From contig NC_015291.1 in assembly GCF_000253155.1 (NCBI RefSeq), positions 591,001 to 655,000 on the forward strand: 64,000 bases of DNA, in the 5' to 3' direction. The stretch is from Streptococcus oralis Uo5. Its GTDB lineage: Bacteria; Bacillota; Bacilli; Lactobacillales; Streptococcaceae. Positions within the stretch are counted from its first letter, which is position 1, and each line of letters opens with the position of its first letter. The position numbers and the translations under genes are program-made. Below, in pieces: positions 32,764-42,818 of the stretch. The notes under the pieces were generated by a model that saw only the letters and a list, made by a program, of their open reading frames with translations, was not told the origin of the DNA and ran no database searches.

Positions 32764-34386
32764 ATGTCTAACGAAAACAATCACCAGCAAGCCCAGATGT
32801 TGCGAGGGACTGCTTGGCTAACAGCTAGTAACTTTATTAGTCGCCTCCTTGGTGCTATCTACATTATTCCCTGGTATATCTGGATGGGGACTTATGCCGC
32901 TAAGGCAAATGGACTCTTTACTATGGGTTACAATATTTATGCTTGGTTCTTGCTGATTTCAACAGCGGGTATCCCAGTTGCGGTCGCCAAACAAGTGGCT
33001 AAGTACAATACCATGCGGGAAGAAGAGCACAGCTTTGCTTTGATTCGGAGTTTCCTAGGCTTTATGACTGGCTTGGGATTAGTCTTTGCCTTGGTCTTGT
33101 ATCTCTTTTCTCCATGGTTAGCAGATTTGTCAGGTGTGGGGAAAGACCTGATTCCCATCATGCAGAGTTTGGCTTGGGCGGTCTTGATTTTCCCATCTAT
33201 GAGTGTCATCCGGGGCTTCTTCCAAGGGATGAACAATCTGAAACCCTATGCTATGAGTCAAATCGCTGAGCAGGTGATCCGTGTTATCTGGATGTTGATG
33301 GCAACCTTCTTCATTATGAAGATGGGTTCTGGTGACTACTTATCAGCCGTTACCCAATCGACCTTTGCGGCCTTTGTGGGGATGGTGGCAAGTTTTGCAG
33401 TTTTGATCTACTTCCTTGCTCAAGAAGGTTTGCTTAAAAGAGTTTTTGAAACACGGGATAAAATCAATAGTAAGCGACTCTTAGTCGATACGATCAAGGA
33501 AGCCATTCCCTTTATCCTGACAGGATCAGCCATCCAGCTCTTCCAGATTTTAGACCAGATGACCTTTATCAATAGTATGAAGTGGTTTACCAACTACAGT
33601 AATGAAGACTTGGTTGTCATGTTTTCTTATTTCTCTGCCAATCCTAATAAAATCACCATGATTTTAATCTCTGTAGGGGTTTCGATTGGGAGTGTCGGCT
33701 TGCCGCTGTTGACGGAAAACTATGTAAAAGGCGACTTGCAGGCAGCGGCTCGCCTAGTCCAAGATAGCCTCACCATGCTCTTCTTATTTCTACTACCTGC
33801 AACAGTTGGAGTGGTCATGGTAGGGGAGCCTCTTTATACAGTCTTTTACGGTAAGCCAGATAGTCTGGCCATGGGTTTATTTGTCTTTGCAGTTTTGCAG
33901 TCTACTATCCTAGGCTTGTATATGGTCTTGTCTCCTATGCTTCAGGCTATGTTCCGCAACCGCAAGGCAGTTCTTTACTTTATCTATGGTTCCATTGCTA
34001 AGCTCGTCTTGCAATTGCCAACCATTGCTATTTTCCACAGCTACGGTCCCCTGATTTCAACGACTATCGGCTTGATTATTCCAAATGTCCTGATGTACCG
34101 AGATATCTGCCAGGTAACGGGTGCTCGTCGAAAGATTATCTTGAAGCGAACCATTTTGATTACCATCTTAACACTTGTCATGTTTATCCTAGTTGGCTTC
34201 TTGCAGTGGCTACTCGGTTTTGTCTTCCAACCAAGTGGACGTTTCTGGAGTTTCCTTTATGTGGCTCTCATCGGAGGGCTTGGAGGAGGCCTTTATGGTT
34301 TGATGAGCCTACGGACACGACTCCTGGACAAGATAATCGGCAAAGCTCAAGCAGACAGACTACGTACACGATTGAAAATATCGTAA
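32764..34386 (+). CDS. murJ: MurJ-type lipid II flippase (YtgP), MATE/MVF family
   Basis: A 540-residue protein with about 14 membrane helices, in the MVF/polysaccharide-transport superfamily. Its opening MLRGTAWLTASNFISRLLG and the arginine-lined loops match YtgP, the streptococcal MurJ that flips lipid II across the membrane. ATG 32764 has GAGGA 5 nt upstream; a TTG at 32749 in frame is less likely. It is divergent from murE with ~100 nt between, putting two peptidoglycan genes back to back. The broad family also includes capsule flippases, but locus and length favour MurJ. Confidence 0.85.
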   Translation: MSNENNHQQAQMLRGTAWLTASNFISRLLGAIYIIPWYIWMGTYAAKANGLFTMGYNIYAWFLLISTAGIPVAVAKQVAKYNTMREEEHSFALIRSFLGFMTGLGLVFALVLYLFSPWLADLSGVGKDLIPIMQSLAWAVLIFPSMSVIRGFFQGMNNLKPYAMSQIAEQVIRVIWMLMATFFIMKMGSGDYLSAVTQSTFAAFVGMVASFAVLIYFLAQEGLLKRVFETRDKINSKRLLVDTIKEAIPFILTGSAIQLFQILDQMTFINSMKWFTNYSNEDLVVMFSYFSANPNKITMILISVGVSIGSVGLPLLTENYVKGDLQAAARLVQDSLTMLFLFLLPATVGVVMVGEPLYTVFYGKPDSLAMGLFVFAVLQSTILGLYMVLSPMLQAMFRNRKAVLYFIYGSIAKLVLQLPTIAIFHSYGPLISTTIGLIIPNVLMYRDICQVTGARRKIILKRTILITILTLVMFILVGFLQWLLGFVFQPSGRFWSFLYVALIGGLGGGLYGLMSLRTRLLDKIIGKAQADRLRTRLKIS

Positions 34387-34415
34387 AAAGATTTATAAAT
34401 AAAAGTAATAAATTT

Positions 34416-34442
34416 AACCTTTCTGTAATAGAAAGGTTTTTA
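34416..34442 (+). terminator. Terminator after murJ
   Basis: AACCTTTC-TGTAATA-GAAAGGTT perfect stem followed by T's. Confidence 0.88.
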
Positions 34443-34527
34443 TACTACATTTTTCTTAAAAAAAGAGAACTTTTTCTAAAATCAAGAGCAAAAAATATGC
34501 TTTTTTAAGTTTTTCTTCAGAAATTAC

Positions 34528-34556
34528 TTGACTAAATAAAACAAAAGCTGTATAAT
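34528..34556 (+). promoter_or_regulatory. Strong promoter of the oligopeptide-binding gene
   Basis: TTGACT (34528-34533), 17-bp spacer, TATAAT (34551-34556). An AGGAGG ribosome site precedes the ATG at 34589. Confidence 0.85.
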
Positions 34557-34588
34557 AAGACAAAACTTTTAAACAGGAGGTTCTGGAA

Positions 34589-36547
34589 ATGAAAAAGTCT
34601 AAGGCCAAGTATCTGACACTTGCAAGTGTCGTGTTAAGCGCAGGTATCTTACTGAGCGCATGTGGAAATTCAAGTAGCGCTTCTAAAACATATAACTATG
34701 TTTATTCGAGCGATCCATCTAGTTTGAACTATCTTGCAGAAAACCGTGCAACAACTACCGACATCGTGACCAATTTGGTGGATGGGTTGATGGAAAATGA
34801 CCAATACGGTAACTATGTTCCATCATTGGCAGAGGATTGGACTGTTTCTCAGGACGGTTTGACCTATACTTACAAATTGCGTAAGGATGCAAAATGGTAT
34901 ACTTATGAGGGTGAAGAATATGCCCCTGTAACGGCCCAAGACTTTGTGACAGGTTTGAAATATGCTGCTGATAAAAAATCCGAAGCCTTGTACTTGGTTC
35001 AAGACTCTGTAGCAGGTTTGGATGACTATATCAACGGGAAAACAACTGACTTTTCAACTGTCGGTGTTAAGGCGATTGACGACCAAACAGTTCAGTATAC
35101 TTTGACACGTCCAGAACCTTATTGGAATTCTAAAACAACTTCAACCATTCTCTTCCCTGTCAATGCAGACTTCCTAAAATCAAAAGGGGATGATTTTGGT
35201 AAGGTAGATCCTTCTAGTATTTTGTATAGTGGACCTTTCTTGATGAAATCTTTTGTTTCAAAATCTGTTATCGAATACAAGAAAAATCCAAATTACTGGG
35301 ATGCTAAAAATGTCTTTGTGGACGATGTGAAATTGACTTACTATGATGGTAGTGACCAAGATGCCCTAGCTCGTAACTTCGTAGAAGGAGTATATAGCTA
35401 CGCGCTTCTCTATCCAAATAGCTCAAGCTTTGAAGGCATTAAAGAGAAGAACAAGGATAACATCATCTATAGTATGCAAAACGCAACTTCTTATTACTTG
35501 AACTTCAACTTGGACAGAAAATCTTATAACTTCACGTCTAAATCCTCAGATATTGAAAAGAAATCAACCCAAGAAGCAGTTCTGAATAAAAACTTCCGTC
35601 AAGCCTTCAACTATGCTTATAACCGTACAGCCTATGGAGCACAATCTCAAGGGGAGGACGGAGCAACAAAGATTATTCGTAACTTGGTTGTACCTCCAAC
35701 ATTTGTAAGTATCAACGGAAAAGACTTTGGTGATGTTGTTTCAGAAAAGATGGTCAACTATGGCCAAGAATGGCAAGGAATCAACTTTGCAGATGCGCAA
35801 GATCCATACTACAATCCTGACAAGGCTAAAGCTAAATTTGCAGAAGCTAAGAAAGAATTGGAAGCTAAGGGTGTGCAATTCCCAATCCACTTGGATGTAA
35901 CAGTTGACCAATCAGCTAAAAAAGGTGTACTTGAAGCAAGTTCTTTGAAACAATCCATCGAATCTGTTCTAGGAGCTGAGAATGTGGTTATCGATATCCA
36001 ACAATTATCAACAGATGACTTTGACAACTCTAGCTACCTAGCTCAAACTGCAGCTCAAAAAGACTTTGATATCTATAATGGCGGTTGGAGTGCTGACTAC
36101 TTGGATCCATCAAGCTATCTTGATATCTTAAATGTCAATAACGGTGGTATATTGCAAAACATTGGTCTAGAACCAGGTGAGGTCAATGACAAGGCTAAGG
36201 CAGTTGGTCTGGATACTTACACTCAAATGTTAGAAGAAGCGAACAAGGAGCAAGAACCAGCGAAACGTTATGAAAAATATGCTGAAATTCAAGCTTGGCT
36301 CGTTGATAGCGCCCTTGCAATTCCAAACGTTTCTCAGGGTGGAACACCGACCTTGAGAAAGACAGTTCCATTCTCATCGCCATTCTCACAAGCTGGAAAT
36401 AAGGGTGTCGAATCATACAAGTATCTCAAGTTACAAGATAAGACTGTAACGGCTGATGAGTATGAAAAAGCGAAAGAAAAATGGCTAAAAGAAAAAGAAG
36501 AATCAAATAAAAAAGCCCAAGAAGAACTGGCAAAACACGTTAAATAA
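34589..36547 (+). CDS. aliB: Oligopeptide-binding lipoprotein, AliA/AliB/AmiA type
   Basis: A 652-residue SBP family 5 lipoprotein. The signal peptide ends in lipobox LSAC with the lipidated Cys25, followed by a Ser-rich linker and the two-lobed peptide-binding domain. The C-terminus is a Lys/Glu-rich helix. It captures peptides outside the membrane for the Ami permease. There is no permease gene here, as for pneumococcal aliB, which lies at the same place (next to murJ and before metC). A strong promoter and terminators flank it, so it is monocistronic. Assignment to AliB rather than AliA rests on synteny. Confidence 0.88.
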   Translation: MKKSKAKYLTLASVVLSAGILLSACGNSSSASKTYNYVYSSDPSSLNYLAENRATTTDIVTNLVDGLMENDQYGNYVPSLAEDWTVSQDGLTYTYKLRKDAKWYTYEGEEYAPVTAQDFVTGLKYAADKKSEALYLVQDSVAGLDDYINGKTTDFSTVGVKAIDDQTVQYTLTRPEPYWNSKTTSTILFPVNADFLKSKGDDFGKVDPSSILYSGPFLMKSFVSKSVIEYKKNPNYWDAKNVFVDDVKLTYYDGSDQDALARNFVEGVYSYALLYPNSSSFEGIKEKNKDNIIYSMQNATSYYLNFNLDRKSYNFTSKSSDIEKKSTQEAVLNKNFRQAFNYAYNRTAYGAQSQGEDGATKIIRNLVVPPTFVSINGKDFGDVVSEKMVNYGQEWQGINFADAQDPYYNPDKAKAKFAEAKKELEAKGVQFPIHLDVTVDQSAKKGVLEASSLKQSIESVLGAENVVIDIQQLSTDDFDNSSYLAQTAAQKDFDIYNGGWSADYLDPSSYLDILNVNNGGILQNIGLEPGEVNDKAKAVGLDTYTQMLEEANKEQEPAKRYEKYAEIQAWLVDSALAIPNVSQGGTPTLRKTVPFSSPFSQAGNKGVESYKYLKLQDKTVTADEYEKAKEKWLKEKEESNKKAQEELAKHVK

Positions 36548-36565
36548 CCAGTCTATTCAACAGGA

Positions 36566-36600
36566 AAAACGATAGTTTCTCAAGGAACTATCGTTTTTAT
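36566..36600 (+). terminator. Terminator after aliB
   Basis: AAAACGATAGTT / AACTATCGTTTT perfect 12-bp stem with an 8-nt loop and a T run. Confidence 0.92.
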
Positions 36601-36692
36601 ATAGTTTGAAACTATAGCTAGCTCTTGAAAACAAGAAAATGAGTTAGTGAAAATAAGTGGTACAATAGTTACTATAGATTTGGAGGTATTGT

Positions 36693-37787
36693 ATGAGCAA
36701 AGAACTACACATCAACACAATTTTGGCCCAGGCGGGAATCAAGTCAGATAAGGCAACAGGTGCCTTGGTGACTCCACTTCATTTTTCAACAACTTATCAG
36801 CATCCAGAGTTCGGTCAGTCTACGGGATTTGACTATACCCGTACTAAAAACCCAACTCGTAGTAAGGCGGAGGAAGTCTTGGCGGCAATCGAATCAGCAG
36901 ACTATGCCCTAGCGACAAGCTCAGGTATGGCTGCGATTGTACTAGCTTTTAGTGTTTTTCCAGTAGGAAGTAAAGTCTTGGCTGTTCGTGATCTGTATGG
37001 GGGTTCTTTCCGTTGGTTTAACCAAGTCGAGCAGGAAGGCCGTTTCCATTTTACCTATGCCAATACAGAAGAAGAGCTGATCGCAGAGTTAGAGAAAGAT
37101 GTGGATGTTCTCTATATTGAAACACCAACTAATCCCTTGATGTTGGAATTTGATATTGCCAAACTAGCCAAACTAGCTCATGCCAAGGGTGCCAAGGTAG
37201 TGGTGGACAATACCTTCTACAGTCCGATTTACCAACGTCCGATTGAAGATGGTGCGGATATCGTTCTTCATTCAGCCACCAAGTATCTAGCAGGGCACAA
37301 TGATGTCTTGGCTGGGGTAGTTGTGACTAATAGTTTAGAACTATATGAGCAACTGTTCTACAATTTGAATACGACTGGTGCGGTCTTGTCACCATTTGAT
37401 AGTTATCAGTTGATTCGTGGTCTTAAAACTCTACCTCTTCGTATGGAACGTTCTACAGCCAATGCCCAAGAAGTGGTTGCTTTTTTGAAGGATTCACCTG
37501 CTGTCAAGGAAGTGCTCTATACAGGACGTGGAGGCATGATTTCCTTTAAAGTAGTGAATGAAAAGCGTATTCCTCATATTTTAAATAGCTTGAAGGTCTT
37601 CTCTTTTGCGGAAAGTTTGGGTGGGGTAGAGAGTCTGATCACCTATCCGACAACTCAAACCCATGCGGATATTCCAGCAGAAGTGCGCCATTCCTATGGC
37701 TTAACAGATGACCTCTTGCGTTTATCCATTGGGATTGAGGATGCTAGAGATTTGATTGCGGACTTGCGCCAAGCTTTGGAAGGATAA
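36693..37787 (+). CDS. Cystathionine gamma-synthase / beta-lyase, PLP enzyme
   Basis: A 364-residue Cys/Met metabolism PLP enzyme: PLHFSTTYQHP, YTRTKNPTR for phosphate binding, SSGMAAI, DNTFYSP and the PLP-lysine motif SATKYLAGH. It acts in transsulfuration between cysteine and homocysteine; gamma-synthase and beta-lyase cannot be separated by eye. TTGGAGGTATTGT precedes the ATG. Its last codons lie 7 nt before the PatB gene, so the two enzymes are cotranscribed and probably act in the same pathway. Confidence 0.88.
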   Translation: MSKELHINTILAQAGIKSDKATGALVTPLHFSTTYQHPEFGQSTGFDYTRTKNPTRSKAEEVLAAIESADYALATSSGMAAIVLAFSVFPVGSKVLAVRDLYGGSFRWFNQVEQEGRFHFTYANTEEELIAELEKDVDVLYIETPTNPLMLEFDIAKLAKLAHAKGAKVVVDNTFYSPIYQRPIEDGADIVLHSATKYLAGHNDVLAGVVVTNSLELYEQLFYNLNTTGAVLSPFDSYQLIRGLKTLPLRMERSTANAQEVVAFLKDSPAVKEVLYTGRGGMISFKVVNEKRIPHILNSLKVFSFAESLGGVESLITYPTTQTHADIPAEVRHSYGLTDDLLRLSIGIEDARDLIADLRQALEG

Positions 37788-37794
37788 GATAGAT

Positions 37795-38961
37795 ATGGGA
37801 AAATATGATTTTACAAGCCTGCCCAATCGTTTGGGACACCATACTTATAAATGGAAAGAAGCGGAAGCTGATCGAGAAGTTCTACCAGCCTGGATAGCAG
37901 ATATGGACTTTGTGGTTTTGCCTGAAGTTCGACAAGCTGTACAAGCCTACGCAGATCAGTTGGTCTATGGCTATACCTATGCCAGTGATGCTTTGATTGA
38001 GTCGGTTTTGGAATGGGAAGCCAGCCAACACGGGTACCACTTTAACAAAGATGCTCTCGTCTTTATCGAGGGAGTGGTGCCAGCTATTTCAACAGCCATT
38101 CAAGCCTTTACAAAAGAGGGGGAGGCTGTTCTAATCAACACACCAGTCTATCCGCCTTTTGCCCGCAGTGTCAAACTCAACAATCGCCGATTGATTACCA
38201 ATTCTTTGGTGGAAGAGGATGGGCTGTTTGAGATTGACTTTGACCAGCTGGAGAAGGAATTGGTAGAAGAGGATGTGAAGCTTTATATCCTCTGCAATCC
38301 TCATAATCCTGGTGGCCGTGTCTGGGAAAAGGAAGTGTTAGAAAAGATTGGAACTCTCTGTCAAAAACATGGTGTATTGCTGGTTTCGGATGAGATTCAC
38401 CAAGATTTGGCCCTCTTTGGTCACAAACACCAGTCATTCAACACCATTGATCCCGCCTTTAAAGACTTTGCCCTTATCTTGAGCAGTGCCACTAAGACCT
38501 TTAATATTGCTGGGACCAAGAATTCCTATGCAGTTATTGAAAATCCAAAGCTTCGTGTTGCTTTCCAAAAACGCCAGTTGGCCAATAACCAGCATGAGAT
38601 CTCAGGCTTGGGGTATTTGGCGACAGAAGCTGCCTACCGTTATGGCAAGGACTGGTTAGGAGAACTAAAAGGAGTCATAGAGGACCATATTAACTATGTA
38701 GTGGATGTTTTGGGCAACGAAACCAAGATTAAGGTCATGAAACCACAAGGTACCTACTTGATCTGGCTGGATTATTCAGCCTATGAACTAACGGATGACC
38801 GCTTGCAAGAGCTTTTGAAGAATGAAGCCAAGGTCATCTTGAACCGAGGTTTGGACTTTGGGGAGGAGGGAACTCTTCATGCCCGCCTCAATGTAGCCAT
38901 GCCGAAGTCAGTACTAGAAGAGGTTTGTCAACGCATCGTGACCACTTTTGCTACACTTTAA
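37795..38961 (+). CDS. patB: PatB/MalY-type cystathionine beta-lyase aminotransferase
   Basis: A 388-residue fold-type I PLP enzyme. It opens with FTSLPNRLGHHTYKWKEAEA, has PAWIADMDF (the W-x-ADMDF signature of MalY/PatB C-S lyases), CNPHNPGGR and the PLP-lysine motif SATKTFNIAG. It cleaves C-S bonds of cystathionine or cysteine conjugates, giving homocysteine or sulfide. ATG 37795 is chosen for its AAGGAT upstream and family N-terminus; an upstream in-frame ATG at 37756 overlaps the previous gene. It forms an operon with that gene. Confidence 0.88.
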   Translation: MGKYDFTSLPNRLGHHTYKWKEAEADREVLPAWIADMDFVVLPEVRQAVQAYADQLVYGYTYASDALIESVLEWEASQHGYHFNKDALVFIEGVVPAISTAIQAFTKEGEAVLINTPVYPPFARSVKLNNRRLITNSLVEEDGLFEIDFDQLEKELVEEDVKLYILCNPHNPGGRVWEKEVLEKIGTLCQKHGVLLVSDEIHQDLALFGHKHQSFNTIDPAFKDFALILSSATKTFNIAGTKNSYAVIENPKLRVAFQKRQLANNQHEISGLGYLATEAAYRYGKDWLGELKGVIEDHINYVVDVLGNETKIKVMKPQGTYLIWLDYSAYELTDDRLQELLKNEAKVILNRGLDFGEEGTLHARLNVAMPKSVLEEVCQRIVTTFATL

Positions 38962-38966
38962 AATCG

Positions 38967-38999
38967 AGCCTTCTAGGAGAAAAGTCTTCCTAGAAGGCT
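38967..38999 (+). terminator. Terminator after patB
   Basis: AGCCTTCTAGGA / TCCTAGAAGGCT perfect 12-bp stem, 9-nt loop, then ATTTT. Confidence 0.88.
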
Positions 39000-39052
39000 A
39001 TTTTCATAGGGGAAAATGTGGTATAATGAAAAGATAAGATAAAGGGGTTACT

Positions 39053-42000
39053 ATGACTAAATTGATTCCAGGAAAGTTGCGCATGGAGGGTGTTACTCTC
39101 TATGAGACAGGCAAGATTGAGATTATCAAGGAAAAAGGAAATCGCCTCTATACTCGTGTGGCGGGAGAAGACTTGCGCTACAGTTTAGAGGATGATCTTG
39201 TTTTTTTTGCTTGCGATTTTTTCCAAAAAAGAGGTTACTGTGTTCACCTCGCAGCGCTCGAGCATTATCTGAAGAACGACGAAGAAGGCCAGGTGATTTT
39301 ACAAGCCTTAGAAAAAGGACATGAAGAGCAAGAAGAGGTCGAAACCAAGGTTAGTTTTGGTGGTAGTTTTTTGGAGCGTATCCAACCTCAGAAGAGAGAG
39401 AAAATCTACACTTTGTCGGCTCTAGGTCAGGTGGAAGCTGGGACCAATCGCCTCCTTTGGACTCTCCGAATCGGTTTAGTTGATAGTCAAAAATATTATG
39501 TCATTCGTGACATCCCTCTCTTTTTGAAGGTCTTGGTCCATCGAAAGCCATATATGATTGGGAAACACTATGAAAATGACTTGTCTTGGGATGCTTTTGA
39601 TACAGCTAGTCAAGAAGTTCTTACTTTTTTATGTGGCTTAATTGAGGAGGGACTGAGTCAAGACCTCTTTTTCCCTAATCAAGGTCGTCACCTCTTTTTC
39701 CCTCTGACCTTTTTAGAGCAGGGAGTGGAGTTGCTGATGAACTTGGAAGATTTTCATTTTGAGCACCAGATTACTAGTTATGAAAATCTTCTCTTTCATG
39801 ATTTAGATCCCGATGCAGAACTGTTCTCTTTTTCAGTGCAGGAGTATCCTGATTATTTTGAGATGGAAATTTCTGAGACTGAGCGAGTTAACGTATTCTA
39901 TGGAGGGGCAATTCTCTTTCGTAAGGGGAATCTTTATCTCTTAACCCCTAAACAAATCAGCCTCCTAAAGGAAATTAAGGAGCTTCCTCAGGAGGAGAGA
40001 GGGAGAAAATGCCTCCAGTTTGACAACAGTGATCGTGACCGTCTGGCCGCCTGTCTGCCTTTGTTTAGACAGCTGGGCACAGTTTCTGCTCCTGAGCGCT
40101 TGCAAATCAGACCCTTTTCACCAATCTTTTACTTTGATAGGGAGGATGACGGTCGCATTAGTTTGGATATTCAGTTTGACTATGGAGATGTTAAGGTGAC
40201 TAGTCAGCAACAGCTGGAACAATTACCATTTTCAAGCGATGCCGTCTTGGAGAACCAGCTATTTCAAGTCTGTTTAGGAGCTGGGTTTGAGGCTGATTTT
40301 CAGTCTTGGAGACAGGCTTTGAAGCCAGAGGCAGTTTATTCTTTCTTTCACCATACGATTCCATCTTTTGAGAAATTGGGTCAGGTTTTCTTGTCTGATG
40401 AGATAAATCAGCTCTACAGTGTCCAAGCTCCTCAGGTTCAGATTGAGTCCAAGGGAGGACTGTTGGAGATTCAGTTTGATTTCCAAGGGATTGCCCAAGA
40501 AGAGATTGATCAAGCTCTTAAAGCCCTGACCAGCAATCAGGATTTCTATATCAGTTCTTCTGATCAAGTGTACTTTTTTGATGAGGAAACCAAGCAGATT
40601 CGTCAAAATTTGCAGGAACTGGGGGTTGAACTAAAAGATGGTTCTTTCCAAGCGCGAAAATCCCTAGCTTATAGCCTTTCTCAGCTTTTTGAAGGTCGAG
40701 ACAGGATCTCCTTCTCAGAAGAATTTCAGCATTTAGCTCATGATTTGACTCATCCAGAGGACTTTTCTTTGGGAGATATACGAGTTCAGACGAGTTTGAG
40801 AGACTATCAGGAAAAGGGTGTTCGTTGGCTCCAGATGCTTCATCACTATGGTTTTGGTGGCATTCTGGCGGATGATATGGGACTGGGAAAAACATTGCAA
40901 ACCATCGCTTTTTTGACTAATCAGGTGACAGAAGATAGTCGGGTCTTGATTTTAGCGCCGTCAGGTTTAATCTACAACTGGGCAGATGAATTCAGGAAAT
41001 TTGCCCCACAGTTGGATTTGGCTGTCGTTCATGGTTTGAAAGCGAATCGAGAAGCAATTCTTTCTGAAAATCACCAAATCTATGTGACTAGCTATGCCAC
41101 CTTTCGTCAAGATAGCGAGCTTTATCAAGAGATGGCTTTTGATTTTCTCTTCTTAGATGAAGCCCAGGTCATGAAAAATGCTCAGACTAAGATTGCTCAG
41201 AGTTTGCGCCAGTTTGTGGTGCCAGCAGTCTTTGCTTTGTCAGGTACGCCTATCGAAAATCATTTAGGAGAGTTGTGGTCTATCTTCCAAATTGTGCTTC
41301 CAGGGCTCTTGCCAAGTAAAAAGGAGTTTATGAAATTACCGGCTGACCGAGTCGCGCAGTTTATCAAGCCTTTCGTCATGAGGCGTAAGAAAGAAGAAGT
41401 TCTTACAGAACTGCCTGATCTGATCGAAGTCGTCTATAAAAATGAACTGGAAGACCAACAGAAGGCCATCTATCTCGCCCAGTTGCAACAGATGCGAGAC
41501 CGCCTAGCGCAAGTGACCGATCAAGAATTCCAGAGAAGTCGGGTAGAAATCTTATCCGGTCTCATGCGTTTGCGTCAGATCTGCGATACGCCAGCTCTCT
41601 TTATGGACGATTACCAAGGAGCTAGTGGTAAATTGGATAGTCTCCGAGATTTATTGCTACAAGTGGCTGCTGGTGGGCATCGGGTCTTGATTTTCTCCCA
41701 GTTCAAAGGAATGTTAGAAAAAATTGAGCAAGAACTCCCAGACTTGGGCTTGACCTCCTTCAAAATCACAGGTTCAACTCCTGCTCATGACAGACAGGAG
41801 ATGACCAAGGCCTTTAACCAAGGGGAGAGAGATGCCTTTCTCATCTCCCTTAAGGCGGGTGGTGTTGGTCTCAATCTAACGGGAGCTGATACGGTTATTT
41901 TGGTTGACCTTTGGTGGAATCCTGCGGTTGAAGCCCAAGCTATCGGACGAGCCCACCGCATGGGACAAGAGCAGAAGGTAGAGGTCTATCGTTTGATTAC

Positions 42001-42148
42001 CAAGGGGACCATTGAAGAAAAAATCCAAGAACTTCAAGAACAAAAGAAACATTTGGTTTCCCAAGTTTTAGATGGTACGGAGTCGCGTGCGAGTCTCAGT
42101 CTGGCAGAAATTCGTGAAATTTTGGGAATTTCTGAAGCCAGCACTTGA
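39053..42148 (+). CDS. SNF2-family DNA/RNA helicase-like ATPase with SWIM-type N-terminus
   Basis: A 1031-residue protein. Near residues 45-75 it shows spaced Cys and His (FFACDFF, GYCVHL) resembling a SWIM zinc finger. Residues ~100-570 are the bacterial SNF2-associated region. The C-terminal motor begins with LADDMGLGKTLQTI (near residue 605), LFLDEAQVMKN (near 700) and RAHRMGQEQKVEVYR. It should be an ATP-driven DNA translocase in the cytoplasm, perhaps acting on protein-DNA or transcription complexes like RapA. AAAGGGG precedes the ATG, and it is monocistronic with its own promoter (TATAAT near 39022). Confidence 0.88.
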   Translation: MTKLIPGKLRMEGVTLYETGKIEIIKEKGNRLYTRVAGEDLRYSLEDDLVFFACDFFQKRGYCVHLAALEHYLKNDEEGQVILQALEKGHEEQEEVETKVSFGGSFLERIQPQKREKIYTLSALGQVEAGTNRLLWTLRIGLVDSQKYYVIRDIPLFLKVLVHRKPYMIGKHYENDLSWDAFDTASQEVLTFLCGLIEEGLSQDLFFPNQGRHLFFPLTFLEQGVELLMNLEDFHFEHQITSYENLLFHDLDPDAELFSFSVQEYPDYFEMEISETERVNVFYGGAILFRKGNLYLLTPKQISLLKEIKELPQEERGRKCLQFDNSDRDRLAACLPLFRQLGTVSAPERLQIRPFSPIFYFDREDDGRISLDIQFDYGDVKVTSQQQLEQLPFSSDAVLENQLFQVCLGAGFEADFQSWRQALKPEAVYSFFHHTIPSFEKLGQVFLSDEINQLYSVQAPQVQIESKGGLLEIQFDFQGIAQEEIDQALKALTSNQDFYISSSDQVYFFDEETKQIRQNLQELGVELKDGSFQARKSLAYSLSQLFEGRDRISFSEEFQHLAHDLTHPEDFSLGDIRVQTSLRDYQEKGVRWLQMLHHYGFGGILADDMGLGKTLQTIAFLTNQVTEDSRVLILAPSGLIYNWADEFRKFAPQLDLAVVHGLKANREAILSENHQIYVTSYATFRQDSELYQEMAFDFLFLDEAQVMKNAQTKIAQSLRQFVVPAVFALSGTPIENHLGELWSIFQIVLPGLLPSKKEFMKLPADRVAQFIKPFVMRRKKEEVLTELPDLIEVVYKNELEDQQKAIYLAQLQQMRDRLAQVTDQEFQRSRVEILSGLMRLRQICDTPALFMDDYQGASGKLDSLRDLLLQVAAGGHRVLIFSQFKGMLEKIEQELPDLGLTSFKITGSTPAHDRQEMTKAFNQGERDAFLISLKAGGVGLNLTGADTVILVDLWWNPAVEAQAIGRAHRMGQEQKVEVYRLITKGTIEEKIQELQEQKKHLVSQVLDGTESRASLSLAEIREILGISEAST

Positions 42149-42195
42149 AAAATCAAGACAATACGCTATAATGAAGTGTTGAAAGGAAATACAAA

Positions 42196-42807
42196 ATGAA
42201 ACAAGATCGATTTCCATTGGTGTCAGATGACGAGATCATGCTGACCAAAATGCCAGTCATGGACTTGTACGATGAGTCAGACTTTATTAGCAATATCAAA
42301 GGTGATTACCGCGATAAGAACTATTTGGAATGGTCTCCTATCAATGAGGAAGAAACTATAGTTTCTCCAGTGGTTACTAAGGAGTCAAAGCCAAGTCCAG
42401 AACCTAAAAAAGTTGAAAAAACCTATGCTGAATTGGCTCGAGAAGAGGCGCGTGCGGATTTGAAGAAGAAACGTTCAGCCAAGTATTTGACTCAGGATGT
42501 TAGTCATACTAGACGACACAATGGTTCAACACTTGTTCGTCAAGGAAACCAACCAACAGCACCATTTCAAAAGGAAAATCCAGGTGAGTTTGCCAAATTT
42601 AGTAAAAACTTGAGCCAGTCTCACTATATCTTAGCTGAGGAGATTGGCCAAGTGACGAATCCAACTCCGAAAGTCCAAACGGGAAAAGCTAAAAAGAACA
42701 ACTACGATTTTCTAAAGAAGAGTCAAATCTATAATAAAAAGAATAAGCAAACAGAACAGGAACGTCAGGTTGCCCAAGAGTTGAATCTGACAAGAATTAC
42801 TGAGTAG
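42196..42807 (+). CDS. Conserved hydrophilic protein, unknown function
   Basis: A 203-residue, highly charged protein without membrane segments or recognisable domain. The middle is Lys/Glu/Arg-rich ([16 protein letters not shown]), and the C-terminus repeats Lys/Asn/Gln, suggesting long disordered parts. It has a promoter (TATAAT near 42169) and GAAAGGAAA before the ATG, and lies 11 nt upstream of murC, so it is cotranscribed with it. Pneumococcus has a similar gene in this place. A link to cell-wall synthesis is suggested only by position. Confidence 0.75.
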   Translation: MKQDRFPLVSDDEIMLTKMPVMDLYDESDFISNIKGDYRDKNYLEWSPINEEETIVSPVVTKESKPSPEPKKVEKTYAELAREEARADLKKKRSAKYLTQDVSHTRRHNGSTLVRQGNQPTAPFQKENPGEFAKFSKNLSQSHYILAEEIGQVTNPTPKVQTGKAKKNNYDFLKKSQIYNKKNKQTEQERQVAQELNLTRITE

Positions 42808-42818
42808 GGGAGAAAAGC

